Shown here: piece by piece, positions 40,381 through 49,668 of the stretch
How the letters are laid out: the number at the start of each line of letters is the position of its first letter
How positions within the stretch are numbered: the stretch's first letter is position 1
Assembly: GCF_037908215.1 (NCBI RefSeq)
Contig: NZ_JBBLZC010000014.1
Location: 1 to 64,000 of the forward strand
Direction: 5' to 3'
DNA from: Benzoatithermus flavus
GTDB lineage: Bacteria > Pseudomonadota > Alphaproteobacteria > Geminicoccales > Geminicoccaceae
Length of the DNA stretch: 64,000 nt
Translations under genes and position numbers: made by a program
The notes under the pieces: model-generated
The model's input: the letters and a program-made list of their open reading frames with translations, nothing else
Database searches by the model: none
Told to the model about the DNA's origin: nothing

Positions 40381-42366
40381 ATGTCCGTCAGCTCCGTCTC
40401 GCACGCCGATCTCGCCAACGCCATCCGGGCGCTCGCCATGGATGCCGTCGAGCGGGCCAAGTCCGGCCACCCCGGCATGCCGATGGGCATGGCCGACGTC
40501 GCGACCGTGCTCTGGACCCGCTTTCTGAAGTTCGATCCCGCCCACCCGGACTGGCCGGACCGCGACCGGTTCGTGCTCTCCGCCGGGCACGGCTCGATGC
40601 TGCTCTATGCGCTCCTTTATCTCACCGGCTATCCGGACATGACCATCGAGGAGTTGCAGCGCTTCCGCCAGCTCGGCTCGCGCACGGCGGGGCATCCCGA
40701 ATACGGCCACGCCTTCGGTATCGAGACCACGACCGGCCCCTTGGGCCAGGGCCTGGCGAACGCCGTCGGCATGGCGCTGGCCGAGCGGCACCTCGCCGCC
40801 CGCTTCGGCAGCGATCTCGTCGATCACCACACCTGGGTCGTCGCCGGCGACGGCTGCCTCATGGAGGGGATCAGCCACGAGGCGATCTCGCTCGCGGGGC
40901 ATCTGCGGCTCGGCCGGCTGATCGTGCTCTGGGACGACAACGGCATCTCGATCGACGGCCCCACCTCGCTTTCGGTCTCCGACGACCAGCTCATGCGCTT
41001 CGCGGCCTCCGGCTGGCACACGCAGGCCGTGGACGGCCACGACCCGGTGGCGGTCGAGCGCGCCATTGCGGCCGCGCGCGCCGAGGAGGACCGGCCGTCG
41101 CTGATCGCCTGCAAGACCATCATCGGCAAGGGTGCTCCGACGAAGGCGGGCAAGGCGTCGAGCCACGGCAGCCCTTTGGGTGCGAAGGAGATCGAGGGTG
41201 CGCGCGCCGCGCTAGGCTGGCCGCACGAGCCCTTCCACGTGCCGGAGCCCATCCTCGCGGCGTGGCGTCGCTTCGGTGCTCGCGGCGGTGCCGCGCACGC
41301 AGCGTGGCAGAAGCGCCTCGACGCCCTGCCCGAGGCCGCGCGGCGCGATTTCGCGGACACGCTCGCAGGCGTGCTGCCGGCCGACCTTTCGGCGAAGGTG
41401 AACGCTCACAAGCAGAAGCTCTCGGCCGAGCGCCCGGCCTGGGCCACCCGCAAGGCCAGCCAGATGGCGCTCGAGGTCCTGACCGAGGCGGTGCCCGCCA
41501 TGGTCGGCGGCTCGGCCGACCTCACCGGCTCCAACAACACCAACACCGCGGCCACGCTGCCGATCCGGCCGGGCGAGTATGGCGGCCGCTACATCTATTA
41601 CGGTGTCCGCGAGCACGGCATGCTCGCCGCCATGAACGGCCTGGCCCTGCACGGCGGCATCATTCCCTATGGCGGCACGTTCCTGGTCTTCGCCGACTAT
41701 TGCCGCCCGCCGCTGCGGCTCGCGGCCCTGATGCGCCAGCGCGTGATCTTCGTCGCCACCCACGATTCGATCGGGCTCGGCGAGGACGGACCCACGCACC
41801 AGCCGGTCGAGCATCTCGCGAGCCTGCGCGCGATCCCGAACGTGCTGGTGCTCCGCCCGGCCGATGCGGTCGAGACCGCCGAGTGCTGGGAGCTGGCGCT
41901 GCGGAACGAGCACGGACCGTCGGTGCTGGCGCTGACCCGCCAGGAGCTGCCGACGGTGCGCGATCGGCACACCGACGAGAACCTGTGCGCTCGCGGCGCC
42001 TACCTGCTCACCCCGGAGGGCGAGCGGCGTGACGCCACGCTGCTCGCGACCGGCTCGGAGGTGTCGCTGGCGCTCGCCGCGCGCGAGCTCCTGGCCAAGG
42101 ACGGCATTTCGGCCGCCGTGGTCTCGATGCCGAGCTGGGAGCTGTTCGAGCGGCAGGACCCGGCCTATCGGGCGGCGGTCCTGGGCGATGCTCCCCGCAT
42201 CGCGGTCGAGGCGGCATCGCCCTTCGGCTGGACCCGCTACGTCGACAGCGAGGACGACGTGGTCGGCCTCACCAGCTTCGGCGCCAGCGGCCCCTACAAG
42301 GCGCTCTATGAGCATTTCGGCCTCACGGCCGAGAACGTGGCGCGCAAGGTTCGCGCGCGGCTATAA
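40381..42366 (+). CDS. tkt: transketolase
   Basis: 661 residues. A thiamine-diphosphate enzyme that transfers two-carbon units in the pentose-phosphate or Calvin pathway. Seen: ANAIRALAMDAVERAKSGHP, TTGPLGQGLANAVGMALAER, the ThDP motif GDGCLMEGISHEA...WDDNGISIDG, pyrimidine-domain GGSADLTGSNNT, YYGVREHGMLAAMNGLALHG, and HDSIGLGEDGPTHQPVEHLA. The start at ATG 40381 fits the family; no strong ribosome-binding site is visible. It is followed by gap, with 36 bases between them. The cluster with gap, pgk and fba suggests joint control of lower glycolysis/gluconeogenesis. Confidence 0.97.
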   Translation: MSVSSVSHADLANAIRALAMDAVERAKSGHPGMPMGMADVATVLWTRFLKFDPAHPDWPDRDRFVLSAGHGSMLLYALLYLTGYPDMTIEELQRFRQLGSRTAGHPEYGHAFGIETTTGPLGQGLANAVGMALAERHLAARFGSDLVDHHTWVVAGDGCLMEGISHEAISLAGHLRLGRLIVLWDDNGISIDGPTSLSVSDDQLMRFAASGWHTQAVDGHDPVAVERAIAAARAEEDRPSLIACKTIIGKGAPTKAGKASSHGSPLGAKEIEGARAALGWPHEPFHVPEPILAAWRRFGARGGAAHAAWQKRLDALPEAARRDFADTLAGVLPADLSAKVNAHKQKLSAERPAWATRKASQMALEVLTEAVPAMVGGSADLTGSNNTNTAATLPIRPGEYGGRYIYYGVREHGMLAAMNGLALHGGIIPYGGTFLVFADYCRPPLRLAALMRQRVIFVATHDSIGLGEDGPTHQPVEHLASLRAIPNVLVLRPADAVETAECWELALRNEHGPSVLALTRQELPTVRDRHTDENLCARGAYLLTPEGERRDATLLATGSEVSLALAARELLAKDGISAAVVSMPSWELFERQDPAYRAAVLGDAPRIAVEAASPFGWTRYVDSEDDVVGLTSFGASGPYKALYEHFGLTAENVARKVRARL

Positions 42367-42402
42367 CCGGGACCCGTCGCAAGCAAGGAGGGAGACCGAG
42401 AG

Positions 42403-43428
42403 GTGAGTGCGAAAGTAGCCATCAACGGCTTCGGTCGGATCGGCCGCAACATCCTGCGCGCCCTGGCCGAGCGCGGTCGCGACGACCTCGAGGTGGTCGC
42501 GATCAACGATCTCGCCCCGCCGGCCACCAACGCGCATCTCTTCCGGTACGACAGCGTGCACGGCCGCTTTCCGGGCGAGGTCGAGCTCGAGGGCGACGAG
42601 CTGCACGTCCGCACCGCCGCCGGCAAGGCGCTGCCGCCGATCAAGGTACTGGCCGAGCGCGACCTCGCGAAGCTGCCCTGGGGGCAGGTGGGTGCGGACA
42701 TCGTGCTGGAATGCACCGGCATCTTCACGAGCAAGGAGAAGGCGAGCGGCCATCTCCAGGCCGGCGCCAAGAAGGTGCTGGTCTCCGCCCCCGCCGACGG
42801 TGCCGACATCACCGTCGTCTTCGGCGTGAACCAGGACCAGATCAGGCCCGAGCACACCGTGGTCAGCAACGCGTCCTGCACGACCAACTGCCTGGCCCCG
42901 CTCGCCAAGGTCCTGAACGACGCCGTCGGCATCGAGCGTGGTCACATGACCACGATCCACAGCTACACGAACGACCAGAACCTGCTCGACGTCTTCCACA
43001 AGGACCTGCACCGCGCCCGCGCGGCGGCGCTCTCGCAGATCCCGACCTCGACCGGCGCCGCGAAGGCGGTGGGCCTCGTCCTGCCCGAACTCAAGGGCAA
43101 GCTCGACGGTGTGGCGATCCGCGTGCCCACGGCCAATGTCAGCCTGGTCGATCTCACCTTCGTGCCCAAGCGCGACACCTCGGCCGAGGAGATCAAGCAG
43201 GCGATCAAGGCAGCGGCCGCCGGCCCGCTCAAGGGCGTCCTCGCCTGGCACGAGGAGCCCTTGGTCTCGATCGACTTCAACCACGACCCGGCGAGCTCGA
43301 CCGTCGACCTCAGCTCGCTCAAGGTGCTCGAGGGCAAGCTGGTCCGCGTGGCCTCCTGGTACGACAACGAGTGGGGCTTCTCGAACCGGATGTGCGACAC
43401 CGCCGCGCTGATGGGTCGTATGCTCTGA
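42403..43428 (+). CDS. gap: glyceraldehyde-3-phosphate dehydrogenase, type I
   Basis: 341 residues. It oxidises glyceraldehyde-3-phosphate to 1,3-bisphosphoglycerate with NAD(P). Seen: AINGFGRIGRNILRAL (Rossmann fold), catalytic VSNASCTTNCLAPLAKVL (active Cys), HSYTNDQNLLDVFHKDLHRA, and the C-terminal SWYDNEWGFSNRM. INDLA after the second strand keeps the usual Asp. It starts at GTG 42403, with AGGAGGG upstream. It follows tkt and is followed by a hairpin. Confidence 0.97.
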   Translation: MSAKVAINGFGRIGRNILRALAERGRDDLEVVAINDLAPPATNAHLFRYDSVHGRFPGEVELEGDELHVRTAAGKALPPIKVLAERDLAKLPWGQVGADIVLECTGIFTSKEKASGHLQAGAKKVLVSAPADGADITVVFGVNQDQIRPEHTVVSNASCTTNCLAPLAKVLNDAVGIERGHMTTIHSYTNDQNLLDVFHKDLHRARAAALSQIPTSTGAAKAVGLVLPELKGKLDGVAIRVPTANVSLVDLTFVPKRDTSAEEIKQAIKAAAAGPLKGVLAWHEEPLVSIDFNHDPASSTVDLSSLKVLEGKLVRVASWYDNEWGFSNRMCDTAALMGRML

Positions 43429-43438
43429 TTCCGGCCAT

Positions 43439-43464
43439 GGGGCGGCGCCGTTCTGGCCCGCCCC
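43439..43464 (+). terminator. hairpin after gap
   Basis: GGGGCGG (43439-43445) pairs with CCGCCCC (43458-43464), followed by GTGTTTCC, 11 bases after the gap stop codon. A plausible intrinsic terminator of the tkt-gap unit, with a short U-tract. Confidence 0.55.
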
Positions 43465-43643
43465 GTGTTTCCATGTTAAGCTTCCGTCAATCAGGTCCGA
43501 GCACCCCCACGTGGGTGCCTGCGGTCCCATGGCTCGCACCCCTCCGGCTGGCAGCATCGGCCGGAGCGGTCCGCTGACTTCTTTCCGGCAGGACGCCACC
43601 CGCACCGGGCCTGGCGCATGATCGGAAAGCGAGGGAGGACGCC

Positions 43644-45536
43644 GTGAAGCGACGGGACCTGATGCGGTCGACGGCCGCTTTTTCCGCGGGCATGCTGGCC
43701 GGGTTCGATCCGGCCGGCCACACGGTCGAAGCCGCGACCGGGCACGGGCATCTGGGAGGACGGCGCCCCAACATCCTGCTCATCCTGGTGGACGAGCTGC
43801 GCTTTCCGAGCGTGTTCCCGGCCGGTGTGCACGACGTCGACGGGTTCCTCGCCCGCTTCATGCCCAACACGCACGCGCTGTGGCGCCGCGGCGTGAAGTT
43901 CGGCCGGCACTTCACCGCGGCCACCGCCTGCACGCCGGCGCGCGGCGTGCTGATCAGCGGTCTCTACTCGCAGCAGAGCTGGCTTCCCCAGACCATCAAG
44001 AACACGCCCGATACCAGAGTCTCGGCGGCGCCGGTGCTGAGCCGGGCCTACCCGACCTACGGCAAGCTCCTGCGTGCGGCCGGCTACCGCACGCCCTATG
44101 TCGGCAAGTGGCACGTCGCGATCCCGCCCGCGAGCGGCGACCGGCTCGAGGCTTACGGCTTTCAGGGCCTGACCTATCCCGATCCGACCGGCTCCAACCT
44201 GCAGGGTACGGTCGGCGACGAGGCCAACGGCTACCACAACGACCGGGACATCGCCGATCAGGCGGTCGCCTGGCTGAGCGCCCGCCGCCCCGGCGAGACG
44301 CCCTGGTGCCTCACGGTCTCGTTCGTCAACCCGCACGACCGGCAGTTCTTCTGGGCCGGCACCGAGTTCAAGACCTTCAACGGCCTGTTCGACGGCCGGA
44401 GCGACAATCTCGAGCCGTTCGTGTTCTTCTCGGAGAACGAGGGGCAGATCTATCCGCCGGTGGTACCCTGGGACGAGAATCCCTTGAAGAGCCCGCCGGC
44501 CTTCGGCTACCCGAGGCTGCCGCCCAACTGGGAATCGGCCGAGCGGATCATGCGGCGCAAGCCCTCGACCCAGACCTGCATGCGCCTGTTCCAGGCGCTG
44601 GTCTGCGGCGGCGCCGCCGACGATCCGGGGCGATCGGGCTTCGAGGTGGTGTCCTATCCGAGCCCGCCCGACACTTACGGCTTGGCGCAGGCGCCGTTCG
44701 CGTACTGGCGGCGCGGCCTCGATTCCTACACGCAGATCATGAGCATCGTCGACCAGCGGATCGGCGAAGTCGTGGCAGCGCTGCCGCGCGCCGTGGCGCG
44801 CGAGACGATCGTCGTTTTCACCTCGGATCACGGCGAGTATGCCGGCGCCCACGGCTTCCTCGCCGGCAAGGTGGGCGCGCTCTACGACGAGGCCTTCCAC
44901 GTGCCGCTGATCGTGGTCGACCCGCAAGGGAGGCTTACCGGCGATATCGACATCATGCGCCAAGGGCTCACCTCCTCGGTCGACATGTTGCCACTGCTCG
45001 TGAGCCTCGGCCACGGCGGCAGCCGTGACTGGCTGACCGGCCACCTCGCGGAGCTCTACGGCCGCCGGCACGACATGGTACCGATGCTGCGCTCGGCGCG
45101 TGCACCGGGGCGGCACTATGTCCTGCTCGTCTCGGACGAGTTGATCGCGGACTATTTCAATTTCAATGACGGACCCCGCCACCTGCTCGGCCTGCGCACC
45201 GAGACGTTCAAGCTCGGCGTCTATGCGGACTGGCACAGAGGCACCACGCGGATCGACCGGTCCACGATCGAGACCGAGTTCTACGACTACGCCACCGAGG
45301 GCGGGCGGGCGGAGCTCGACAACGTGCCGGGCGACCCGCGGGCGAGCCGGGCCATGCGGCTCCTGCTCGAGGATCTCGTCCCGAGCGAGCTGCGGGCACC
45401 GCTGCCGCCGGACCTGCGAGCGCCGCAGGCCCTCGCCAGGGCACGCTACCTGGCACTCGCAGCGCAACTCGCCGGCCTGGACCCCTCGGACAGGAGCACG
45501 CTGCACCGCATCCTCGGGCACGGCTTCGACTTCTAG
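43644..45536 (+). CDS. sulfatase-family hydrolase (formylglycine type)
   Basis: 630 residues. It has a Tat-like N-terminus (KRRDLMRSTAAFSAGMLAGF), suggesting folded export. It is an alkaline-phosphatase-fold sulfatase/phosphonate hydrolase. Seen: RPNILLILVDELRFPS (metal Asp), TACTPARGVLISGLYSQQ with C-x-P-x-R, whose Cys is converted to formylglycine, KLLRAAGYRTPYVGKWH, and VVFTSDHGEYAGAHGFLAGK (metal Asp-His). The substrate (sulfate ester, phosphonate or phosphodiester) is unknown. It lies alone between gap and pgk on the same strand, breaking an otherwise glycolytic cluster. No maturase gene is nearby. Confidence 0.88.
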   Translation: MKRRDLMRSTAAFSAGMLAGFDPAGHTVEAATGHGHLGGRRPNILLILVDELRFPSVFPAGVHDVDGFLARFMPNTHALWRRGVKFGRHFTAATACTPARGVLISGLYSQQSWLPQTIKNTPDTRVSAAPVLSRAYPTYGKLLRAAGYRTPYVGKWHVAIPPASGDRLEAYGFQGLTYPDPTGSNLQGTVGDEANGYHNDRDIADQAVAWLSARRPGETPWCLTVSFVNPHDRQFFWAGTEFKTFNGLFDGRSDNLEPFVFFSENEGQIYPPVVPWDENPLKSPPAFGYPRLPPNWESAERIMRRKPSTQTCMRLFQALVCGGAADDPGRSGFEVVSYPSPPDTYGLAQAPFAYWRRGLDSYTQIMSIVDQRIGEVVAALPRAVARETIVVFTSDHGEYAGAHGFLAGKVGALYDEAFHVPLIVVDPQGRLTGDIDIMRQGLTSSVDMLPLLVSLGHGGSRDWLTGHLAELYGRRHDMVPMLRSARAPGRHYVLLVSDELIADYFNFNDGPRHLLGLRTETFKLGVYADWHRGTTRIDRSTIETEFYDYATEGGRAELDNVPGDPRASRAMRLLLEDLVPSELRAPLPPDLRAPQALARARYLALAAQLAGLDPSDRSTLHRILGHGFDF

Positions 45537-45765
45537 TCGAGGCCCTTCTCGGGCGAGGCGGAAGAGCCGACGGGGCGTTCGTGATGCTTGCAGTCGTGAA
45601 AGAAGACCGAAGGCGATCGCTTCCGATCCGGCCGAAGCAGGTTCTGGCGTAGAGCCGGGCTGTCGCCCGTCTCTCTCGCGCATGGACAGGCCACGTCGCG
45701 CCATGCTAGCTCGCGGCGGCCAATCAAGAGGACCGCAGCGACAGCGGGGCGAGGAGGCCCGAACC

Positions 45766-46971
45766 ATGCCGGCGTTTCGAACGCTCGACGGAGTGGACGT
45801 CAAGGGCAAGCGCGTCTTGGTGCGCGTCGACTTCAACGTGCCGATGCAGAACGGCGAGGTCACCGACGCCACCCGGATCGAGCGCGCGGCCGTGACCATC
45901 GAGGAGCTGATGCGCAAGGGTGCGAGGGTGGTGATCCTCTCGCACTTCGGACGGCCCAAAGGCAAGGTCGAAAGCTCGATGAGCCTCGCCCCCATCGACA
46001 AGGTCCTCTCGCAGGCCTTGGGCGGGGTCGACGTGCGCTTCGCGCCCGACTGCGTGGGCCCCCTCGCCCATGCCGTGGTGGACGCGCTCCCCGAGGGCGG
46101 TGTGGCGCTCCTCGAGAACCTGCGCTTCCACGCCGGCGAGGAGAAGGGTGATCCGGCCTTCGCCGACCAGCTCGCCACGCTCGGCGACATTTACGTCAAC
46201 GATGCCTTTTCGGTCTCCCACCGGGCGCACGCCTCGGTGACGGGTCTGGCCGAGCGCCTGCCCTCTTATGCCGGCCGCCTCATGCAGGCCGAGCTCGAGG
46301 CGCTGCAGGCGGTACTCGGCGGTGCCGACCGTCCGACCGCGGCCCTCATCGGCGGGGCCAAGGTCTCGACCAAGCTCGACGTGCTCGGCAACGTGCTCGA
46401 CAAGGTCGACGTCCTCGTCATCGGCGGCGGCATGGCCAACACCTTCCTCAACGCCAAGGGCATCGACGTCGGCAAGTCCTTGTGCGAGCGCGACCTCGCC
46501 GACACGGCGCGCGAAATCATGGCCAAGGCCGAGGCCAAGAAGGTCGAGATCCTGCTGCCGGTCGATGCCGTGGTCGCGAAGGAGTTCCGCGCCGGCGCTC
46601 CCTGCCGCACGGTGGCGCTCGATGCGATCGAGCCTGACGACATGATCCTGGACGTGGGTCCCGCCTCGGCCAGGGCGATCGCGGAGCGGCTCGGCACCTG
46701 CAGGACGATGCTCTGGAACGGTCCCCTGGGGGCGTTCGAGATCGAGCCCTTCGACCGTGGCACCAACGAGGTGGCGCGGGCGGCGGCGGCTCTCACCAAG
46801 GCGGGCAAGCTCAAGACCGTGGCCGGCGGCGGCGACACGGTGGCGGCGCTCGCCCATGCCGGCGTACTCGACGATTTCACCTACGTTTCGACCGCGGGCG
46901 GGGCCTTCCTGGAATGGCTCGAGGGCAAGGAGCTCCCCGGCGTGGCGGCGCTGGCGCGGCACGCCGCCTGA
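45766..46971 (+). CDS. pgk: phosphoglycerate kinase
   Basis: 401 residues. It transfers phosphate between 1,3-bisphosphoglycerate and ADP. Seen: KRVLVRVDFNVPMQNGEVTD, VVILSHFGRPKGK, LLENLRFHAGEEKGD, IGGAKVSTKLDVLGNVLDKV, LWNGPLGAFEIEPFDRGTNE, and C-terminal TVAGGGDTVAAL. ATG 45766 follows GAGGAGG at eight bases. It is followed by a small overlapping frame, then fba, all on one strand. Confidence 0.97.
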   Translation: MPAFRTLDGVDVKGKRVLVRVDFNVPMQNGEVTDATRIERAAVTIEELMRKGARVVILSHFGRPKGKVESSMSLAPIDKVLSQALGGVDVRFAPDCVGPLAHAVVDALPEGGVALLENLRFHAGEEKGDPAFADQLATLGDIYVNDAFSVSHRAHASVTGLAERLPSYAGRLMQAELEALQAVLGGADRPTAALIGGAKVSTKLDVLGNVLDKVDVLVIGGGMANTFLNAKGIDVGKSLCERDLADTAREIMAKAEAKKVEILLPVDAVVAKEFRAGAPCRTVALDAIEPDDMILDVGPASARAIAERLGTCRTMLWNGPLGAFEIEPFDRGTNEVARAAAALTKAGKLKTVAGGGDTVAALAHAGVLDDFTYVSTAGGAFLEWLEGKELPGVAALARHAA

Positions 46972-47336
46972 CCGGCGAGCGCTTCGTCCGGGTTCGCGAC
47001 CTCGCCGAGGCCCGGACGGCGCTGGAGAGGGGCATCACGCCGGTGAGCGCGCCGGGCCTCGCCGCCTTCGCCGGGGCCGGCTACTGGCGCGCGGTCGAGG
47101 AGGCGCTGGGCCGGCGTGTCGTGATCGACTGCGGCGAGGATGCCGGTCTCGTCCTCGCCGCCTTTCGCGCCGGCTGCCGCGACCTCCTGTTCACGGGCGA
47201 TGCCGATCTCGCCCGAAAGCTCGCCGACATGGCGGAGCAGCTCGGCGCGGTCCTGCGCTCCGGGCTCGACGGCGAGATCCTCGAGCCCTCATCGGAGCGC
47301 GCTTCTTTCCTGCCTCCCCCGAATACCCCTCGCTAG
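46914..47336 (+). CDS. hypothetical protein between pgk and fba
   Basis: Up to 140 residues; the first 19 codons overlap the end of pgk in another frame, so translation may start later (no good ATG or GTG lies after the overlap, and a CTG overlaps the pgk stop). The part after the overlap looks protein-like: RFVRVRDLAEARTALERGIT, FAGAGYWRAVEEALGRRVVI, DCGEDAGLVLAAFRAGCRDL. The alternating strand/helix pattern suggests a small alpha/beta domain. No family recognised. It probably depends on coupling to pgk translation. Confidence 0.5.
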   Translation: MARGQGAPRRGGAGAARRLTGERFVRVRDLAEARTALERGITPVSAPGLAAFAGAGYWRAVEEALGRRVVIDCGEDAGLVLAAFRAGCRDLLFTGDADLARKLADMAEQLGAVLRSGLDGEILEPSSERASFLPPPNTPR

Positions 47337-47467
47337 GCCGGCCTGCGCCATACCGCCCCATCCCGACACGGCGCCGGGGCCGCACCTGCGGCTTTTGTAC
47401 CGCGTGGCGTGGATGTAATGTCCGCGCCGATCGGACGAACCGGATAACCGAGAGCAAGGAGCTTGCG

Positions 47468-48394
47468 ATGCGACTGACGCCCAAGGTCAAGGAGATCCTG
47501 TCCTGGTACGAGGCCGAGAATCCCGGCGTTAAGACCAACCTCGCCCGGCTCCTGATGCACGGCCGGCTCGCCGGCTCCGGCAAGCTCGTCATTCTGCCCG
47601 TGGATCAGGGCTTCGAGCACGGGCCCGCCCGCAGCTTCGCGCCCAATCCCGCGGCCTACGATCCGAACTACCTGTTCGAGCTCGCGATCGAGGCCGGGCT
47701 CTCGGCCTATGCGGCACCTTTGGGTCCGCTCGAGTTCGGTGCCGCCCGCTATGCCGGCGAGGTGCCGCTGATCTTGAAGCTCAACAGCGCCAACAGCCTC
47801 GCCGGCGGCAACGTCAACGACCAGGCGCTCACCGCCACGGTCGACGACGCGCTCAGACTCGGCTGTGTCGGCGTCGGCTTCACGATCTATCCGGGTTCGG
47901 ATGCCTGCTACGCCATGCAGGAGGAACTCAAGGAGATCATCCGCGAGGCCAAGGCCAAGGGCCTCGTCCCGGTGGTCTGGTCCTACCCGCGCGGCGGCAA
48001 GGTCAGCAAGGACGGCGAGACCGCGCTCGACATCGTGGCCTATGCCGCGCACATGGCGGCGCTCATGGGTGCCACCATCATCAAGGTGAAGCCGCCCAAG
48101 GCGATGATCGACCTCGATGCCGCGAAGAGCGCCTACGAGAAGGCGAACGTCCCGATGGAGACGCTGCCCGATCGCATCCGGCATGTCATGCAGGCGGCGT
48201 TCAACGGCAAGCGGCTCGTCGTGTTCTCGGGCGGCGAGGCCAAGGGCACGGAAGGCGTCCTGAACGAGATCCGGCAGATCGCCGAAGGCGGCGGTCACGG
48301 CTCGATCATCGGCCGCAACAGCTTCCAGCGCTCGAAGGAGGACGCCCTGGCCCTGCTCGACCAGGTCGTCAAGATTTACCTGGGTCAGGCGTGA
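47468..48394 (+). CDS. class I fructose-bisphosphate aldolase (DhnA/FbaB type)
   Basis: 308 residues. It cleaves fructose-1,6-bisphosphate by Schiff-base chemistry. Seen: LVILPVDQGFEHGPARSF, LKLNSANSLAGGNVNDQALT, GFTIYPGSDACYAMQEELKE, the lysine-containing strand ATIIKVKPPKAMIDLDAAK, VVFSGGEAKGTEGVLNEI, and GSIIGRNSFQRSKEDAL (phosphate loop). GGAGC lies upstream of ATG 47468. Its stop overlaps the next gene's GTG. A DhnA-type enzyme rather than class II is notable but not rare in Alphaproteobacteria. Confidence 0.95.
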   Translation: MRLTPKVKEILSWYEAENPGVKTNLARLLMHGRLAGSGKLVILPVDQGFEHGPARSFAPNPAAYDPNYLFELAIEAGLSAYAAPLGPLEFGAARYAGEVPLILKLNSANSLAGGNVNDQALTATVDDALRLGCVGVGFTIYPGSDACYAMQEELKEIIREAKAKGLVPVVWSYPRGGKVSKDGETALDIVAYAAHMAALMGATIIKVKPPKAMIDLDAAKSAYEKANVPMETLPDRIRHVMQAAFNGKRLVVFSGGEAKGTEGVLNEIRQIAEGGGHGSIIGRNSFQRSKEDALALLDQVVKIYLGQA

Positions 48395-49080
48395 GCCCGG
48401 CCGGAAGGAAGAGTCCCGAACGCCACGAGCCCTCCGCCGAGGGTCCGTGGCTCGAGCCGGACGAAGCGGTGCCGGGGCTGCTCCTCTTCGTCCCCCTCGG
48501 GCCAGACGGCCTGGCACCCGAGCTGGAGGTCCTCCTGGCGGAGGGCGGGATCGCGGCGGTCGTGGGCGACGTGACGGCGCTCCCGACCGCCGCGCGCGGG
48601 CCCGCGCTCGCCGCCGCCCGCGAAGCCTGCCACCGTCGCGCGACCGCGTTCTTCGTCCGCAACGACGCCACGGCAGCGCACGCGGCTGCGGCCGACGGCG
48701 TGCATCTCGACGACCCGGCGAAGGTCGCGGCCGTGCGCAGCCAGCTCGGCCCCGATGCGATCATCGGTGCGGCTTGCGGCCGGTCGCGTCACACCGCGAT
48801 GGTTGCGGGCGAGGCCGGCGCTGACTATGTGATGCTGGGTACTCTCGACCGGCCGGTCGAGGACGAGGACGGGCTTTCGGAGCTCGTCGCCTGGTGGAAC
48901 GAGCTGTTCGTCATTCCCTGCGCCGTGGCCGGCCGGCTCACCCCGGATCGGGCCGCGGCCTTCGTGCGCGCCGGTGCCGACCTCGTGGCCGTGACGGCCG
49001 GCGGGAACGACCTTCCCGAGCTGGCGCGGACCGTGCGGGCGATCGGCCCGCGTCCTGCGTCTTCGGCCATGCAAGGTTGA
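48391..49080 (+). CDS. ThiE-like thiamine-phosphate synthase homologue
   Basis: 229 residues of the TMP-synthase/TenI TIM-barrel family. Seen: ACHRRATAFFVRNDATAAHA, ADGVHLDDPAKVAAVRSQLG, AIIGAACGRSRHTAMVAGEA, GADYVMLGTLDRP, and RAGADLVAVTAGG at the phosphate end. An N-terminal stretch of about 30 residues is unlike ThiE, and several diphosphate-binding residues of true ThiE are replaced, so the reaction is uncertain. The GTG start overlaps the fba stop (GTGA) and efp follows after three bases. This aldolase-ThiE-like-EF-P order suggests one transcript; no thiamine genes are nearby. Confidence 0.7.
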   Translation: MSPAGRKSPERHEPSAEGPWLEPDEAVPGLLLFVPLGPDGLAPELEVLLAEGGIAAVVGDVTALPTAARGPALAAAREACHRRATAFFVRNDATAAHAAAADGVHLDDPAKVAAVRSQLGPDAIIGAACGRSRHTAMVAGEAGADYVMLGTLDRPVEDEDGLSELVAWWNELFVIPCAVAGRLTPDRAAAFVRAGADLVAVTAGGNDLPELARTVRAIGPRPASSAMQG

Positions 49081-49083
49081 GCG

Positions 49084-49650
49084 ATGAAGGTCAATGTCAA
49101 CGAGATCAAGCCGGGCTACGTCATCGCCTACAAGGACCGGCTCTGGACGCTGGTGAAAGGCGAGCACGTCAAGCCCGGCAAAGGCCCGGCCTATCTCCAG
49201 GCCGAGCTCAAGTGCCTGACCGACGGCACCAAGCTCAACCAGCGCTTCAACACCTCGGAAACGGTCGAGCAGGTCCACCTCGACAAGGAAAACTACCAGT
49301 TCCTCTACGAGGAGGACGACCGGCTCGTCTTCATGAACCAAGAGAATTTCGAGCAGGTCGCCCTGCCCCGCAGCCTGATCGGCGAGGCCGCCCGGTTCCT
49401 GCAGGAGGGCATGGTGGTGAAGGTCCAGACCTTCGAGGGTCGGCCGCTCTCGGTCGAGCTGCCCGAGACCGTCGTGCTCGAGGTGACGCAGACCGAGCCC
49501 ACGCTCAAGGGCCAGACCGCGGCTGCGAGCTACAAGCCCGCCCTTCTCTCGAACGGAACCCGCATCATGGTGCCGCCGCACATCGAGACCGGGGTCCGGG
49601 TCGTCGTCAACACGCGCGAGGGCACCTACGTCGAGCGCGCGAAGGACTGA
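49084..49650 (+). CDS. efp: elongation factor P
   Basis: 188 residues. It relieves ribosomes stalled at polyproline stretches. Seen: three OB-like domains. The loop VKPGKGPAY has the modifiable lysine at position 33, corresponding to Lys34 of the E. coli protein. The C-terminal VPPHIETGVRVVVNTREGTY is diagnostic. No lysine-modification gene (epmA/epmB or earP) lies in the window; Lys at the tip would fit the EpmA type. It lies three bases after the ThiE-like gene and is followed by suhB after 18 bases. Confidence 0.97.
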   Translation: MKVNVNEIKPGYVIAYKDRLWTLVKGEHVKPGKGPAYLQAELKCLTDGTKLNQRFNTSETVEQVHLDKENYQFLYEEDDRLVFMNQENFEQVALPRSLIGEAARFLQEGMVVKVQTFEGRPLSVELPETVVLEVTQTEPTLKGQTAAASYKPALLSNGTRIMVPPHIETGVRVVVNTREGTYVERAKD

Positions 49651-49668
49651 GCTGGAACCAGGAAACCG

